Shown one piece after another: positions 23,414 through 25,385 of a stretch of 25,385 nucleotides of DNA; position 1 is the stretch's first letter, and each line of letters starts with the position of its first letter. The notes beneath the pieces were generated by a model, which worked only from the letters and a program-made list of their open reading frames with translations, was not told the DNA's origin and made no database searches. Source of the stretch: an uncultured archaeon A07HN63 (lineage in GTDB: Archaea; Halobacteriota; Halobacteria; Halobacteriales; Haloferacaceae); assembly GCA_000496215.1 (NCBI GenBank), contig KI543218.1:67095-92479 (forward strand), written 5' to 3'. The position numbers and the translations under genes were made by a program.

Positions 23414-24165
23414 CAGATGTAGTTCAAACAGGGGTTGACGGTCTCGATTCGATCCTCGGGGGCGGTATCGTGGACAACGCGACGGTTCTCATCAGCGGGA
23501 ATCCCGGTACGGGAAAGAGCCTCTTCGGCATCAACTACCTCTATGCCGGTGTCGAGGACCACGACGAGCGGGGGATTTACATCTCCTTCGAGGAAAACGA
23601 GGACGACATCCGGATGGCCGCCGACTCCATCGGGTTCGATCGCTTCGACGAGTTCGTCGACGACGGCGAGATCACCATCTACGACAAGCGGGATATGCTC
23701 GACGACGGCGACTTCACCGCCACGATGGACAAGCTACTGGAGGAGTTCACCGACGGCGATTACGACCGTCTCGTGCTCGACTCGCTGACGATGTTCCAGC
23801 TCTTCTTCGAGAACGAACGCGAAAAACGGACCTACCTGCTGAAGTTCTCCGACATCCTGAAACAGCACGGCCTTACCTCGCTGTTGATCAACGAGCAGGG
23901 GGCCGTCTTCCCGGAAACCGAGGTCGGCCTCGAGAACTTCCTCACCGACGGCAATATCTACTTCATCCAGACGCCGACCGATTCCGGCGTCAACCGCTAC
24001 GTCTGGGTGGCGAAGATGCGCAAGCAGGATATCAACACCGACATCTTCCCGATGGATATCAGCGATGGCGGCATCACCGTCCACGAGAAAGCAAGCGGTT
24101 TCTCGATGATGAGCGGCGACTCGGGGGCGACACCCGGCGGTGGCGGTGACGGGCCATCGTTCTGA
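23410..24165 (+). CDS. KaiC-like RecA-family ATPase
   Basis: The 251-residue single-domain KaiC homologue starts GVDGLDSILGGGI, has Walker A GNPGTGKS at 30-37, paired catalytic glutamates E61-E62 in SFEENEDD, and Walker B LVLDSLT at 121-127. Unlike the degenerate protein at 5134 it keeps all catalytic residues. The C-terminal tail is glycine-rich (SGATPGGGGDGPSF) with no match. KaiC-like proteins in archaea act in signalling and in archaellum assembly (ArlH), but this is not a clear ArlH: the archaellum operon that normally carries it is not present. It converges with a winged-helix gene that is divergent from archaellin, so a regulatory link to motility is possible but inferred. The start is the first ATG of the conserved domain. 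Confidence 0.88.
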   Translation: MPDVVQTGVDGLDSILGGGIVDNATVLISGNPGTGKSLFGINYLYAGVEDHDERGIYISFEENEDDIRMAADSIGFDRFDEFVDDGEITIYDKRDMLDDGDFTATMDKLLEEFTDGDYDRLVLDSLTMFQLFFENEREKRTYLLKFSDILKQHGLTSLLINEQGAVFPETEVGLENFLTDGNIYFIQTPTDSGVNRYVWVAKMRKQDINTDIFPMDISDGGITVHEKASGFSMMSGDSGATPGGGGDGPSF

Positions 24166-24175
24166 GAAAGGAGTT

Positions 24176-24192
24176 CGATCCCCTGTGGATCG
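24176..24192. terminator. Possible bidirectional terminator hairpin
   Basis: CGATCC and GGATCG form a perfect 6-bp stem with a 5-nt loop, filling most of the gap between the two convergent genes. It has no T-run, so its role is uncertain. Confidence 0.3.
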
Positions 24193-24525
24193 TTAGCTCG
24201 ACATCGTCCGCCACGCGTCGTCGAGCTTGTTCTTGACCGCCGACCGTTCGGAGACGCTGATCGACACTCCGTTCTCGAAGTTGATCTCGATCTGGTCGAC
24301 GTTCCGACGGTACACCTTGATCCGCCGGTGTTCGTCCGATAGCGGCCGGTCGTGGAGTGACAGGAGGTCCGTGTCTGTCAGCTCCTCGATCCGGCGATAG
24401 CAGGTCGCGATCGGCACATCGAGTTCCTCGCTGAGATCCTGCGCCGATTTCGGCTCGGTCGTGGCAGACAGGATATCCGTGTTGTACTTGTTGCCAAGGA
24501 CCTCAATTAGTTCGTCCGATGCCAT
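24193..24525 (-). CDS. Winged helix-turn-helix transcriptional regulator
   Basis: The 110-residue protein begins MASDELIEVLGNKYNTDIL and has a winged helix of the ArsR-like/haloarchaeal type: SAQDLSEELDVPIATCYRRIEELTDTDLL at about 26-54, followed by a beta wing (RRIKVYRRNVDQIEINFENGVSISV). No metal-binding cysteine pair is present. I chose ATG 24525 because a T-rich element at 24551-24557 is centred about 29 nt upstream; the ATG at 24537 would lie only 17 nt from it and adds four residues. It is divergent from the archaellin gene across about 360 nt. A role in controlling archaellin is suggested only by position. Confidence 0.85.
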   Translation of the reverse strand: MASDELIEVLGNKYNTDILSATTEPKSAQDLSEELDVPIATCYRRIEELTDTDLLSLHDRPLSDEHRRIKVYRRNVDQIEINFENGVSISVSERSAVKNKLDDAWRTMSS

Positions 24526-24550
24526 CCGACCGTACATTCTACGACCGCAG

Positions 24551-24557
24551 TAAAAAA
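24551..24557 (-). promoter_or_regulatory. TATA-like element of the winged-helix gene
   Basis: TTTTTTA on the minus strand lies about 29 nt before ATG 24525. Confidence 0.45.
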
Positions 24558-24885
24558 CGTATCGGTGATTCCGGCACCAGTATCAACACCGAAAGCTGGC
24601 CACCGTCGTGAACAGCCCAGACCTGACACCCGATACAGCGGGATAGAGCGTCGATTATTCGACTGTACGGCCCCTACAGCGCGTTTCTCTTTTTGATACC
24701 GTGGTGTTTCTGGCATCCGAAACCACGCAAAACACCGCTTTTAGACTATACTGAGCGTGTTTACGCTTTCCGTGGGGTTGTTCTGGCTGATAATGTGTCG
24801 TTACCTTTATTACTCCCCACTCTCTATACAAAGGCACGTTACGTCGCTGTCCTGACCAGGCAGCGGGGTAGGGGTAGGGTTGACC
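24558..24885. promoter_or_regulatory. Divergent control region with inverted repeats and archaellin promoter
   Basis: This region is more AT-rich than its surroundings. It contains CGTGGTGTTTC (24700-24710) facing GAAACCACG (24719-24727), and GGTGTTT (24703-24709) facing AAACACC (24730-24736), two mutually exclusive hairpins or operator arms. Candidate rightward TATA elements are TTTATTA (24806-24812) and CTATACAAA (24824-24832); the second would give a leader of about 30 nt containing G-rich GGGGTAGGGGTAGGG. No RNA gene is seen. Confidence 0.45.
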
Positions 24886-25368
24886 ATGTTCAACACTGAT
24901 AATCGAGGCCAAGTTGGCATCGGGACGCTCATCGTGTTCATCGCGATGGTGCTCGTCGCCGCGATCGCCGCGGGTGTCCTGATTAACACCGCTGGCCTCC
25001 TGCAAGCACAGGCACAACAGACAGGCGCAGAGACGACCTCGGAAGTCAGTGATAGGTTGCAGATCGGCAATGTCGTCGGTTTAACAAATAACACCGGTAA
25101 AGAAAAAATCGAGCTTCTCAACGCAAGCGTCAGGCTGGCAGCAGGCTCTGATCCGATCAATCTGAGTAAGGCGTCATACACAATCGCCTCCTCGGAAAAT
25201 GCTAGCATCATAAATGGCAGTCAAGCAGGTGACGCAGTTAATTTCACTCGCAAACAAAGCCTTGATACCACTACATCGATCCTCGCCGATCAGGAGGATC
25301 TTATGGTCGTGAGCTTCAATCTAACTCTAATCGATGGTATCAATCAACTCGACGACGGTCGAAGCTGA
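24886..25368 (+). CDS. Archaellin (archaeal flagellin), frame broken near the window end
   Basis: The N-terminus is that of a class III signal peptide protein: DNRG then QVGIGTLIVFIAMVLVAAIAAGVLINTAG, with cleavage by the prepilin peptidase expected after G8. The hydrophobic stretch 13-36 forms the filament core. Seven NxS/T sequons (N68, N79, N92, N105, N110, N119, N145) suit N-glycosylation. The frame stops after 160 residues, shorter than the usual 190 or more. After residue 158 the expected archaellin sequence (SKLTVITSA) continues in the +1 frame from 25359 to the window end, so a one-base loss or a sequencing error is likely. The body is less GC-rich than neighbouring genes, as often seen in archaellin genes. 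The start ATG 24886 has no clear SD. Confidence 0.85.
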   Translation: MFNTDNRGQVGIGTLIVFIAMVLVAAIAAGVLINTAGLLQAQAQQTGAETTSEVSDRLQIGNVVGLTNNTGKEKIELLNASVRLAAGSDPINLSKASYTIASSENASIINGSQAGDAVNFTRKQSLDTTTSILADQEDLMVVSFNLTLIDGINQLDDGRS

Positions 25369-25385
25369 CGGTCATTACGTCGGCT

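Overview
The window is haloarchaeal chromosome (class Halobacteria). The evidence is high GC, strongly acidic proteins, acidic inserts in HemC and RecJ, TATA elements about 27 nt before start codons (leaderless transcripts), and archaea-only families such as ArcS, CheF, HalX and archaellin. I cannot assign a genus from sequence alone.

Layout. 1-5133: a partial DUF2071 gene, an HTTM membrane protein, archaeosine synthase ArcS and a small DUF5813-type protein. 5134-14045: a chemotaxis locus. A degenerate RecA/KaiC-like protein and CheW lie on the minus strand, cheB-cheA-cheR-HEAT protein-cheF on the plus strand, and a second cheF is convergent. CheY, CheC and CheD are not in the window. 14189-15452: a 2Fe-2S ferredoxin, a truncated DUF5615-like remnant, a duplicated 3' end of tRNA-Leu, the intact tRNA-Leu(UAA), and a 3Fe-4S-type ferredoxin gene broken by a frameshift. 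15567-20952: a TrpD-like transferase, then hemL, hemC, cobA and hemD, which carry glutamate-1-semialdehyde through uroporphyrinogen III to precorrin-2. 21026-22570: a RecJ-like DHH protein. 22597-25385: a HalX response regulator, a KaiC-like ATPase, a winged-helix regulator and an archaellin gene whose reading frame breaks just before the window edge.

How it works together. CheW, CheA, CheB and CheR form the receptor signalling and adaptation core. The CheF pair and the HEAT protein are the archaeal link from CheY to the archaellum motor. The archaellin at the right edge belongs to the filament that this system steers. The HalX regulator, KaiC-like ATPase and winged-helix protein next to it are candidates for its control.

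Most notable observation. Several regulatory or motility genes (cheB, both cheF genes, the HalX regulator, and less clearly the KaiC-like gene and the degenerate ATPase) have a TATA element placed for a leaderless start on a separate upstream ORF, usually tiny, that ends at or over the main start codon. The leaders of cheB and of the HalX gene share a TACAACAATG start context and both begin Met-Arg-Gly. Several other genes here (cheW, DUF5813, trpD-like, hemC, recJ-like) have the TATA placed for leaderless initiation on the main start itself. This suggests termination-reinitiation leaders on motility genes. It is an inference from sequence and has not been tested.
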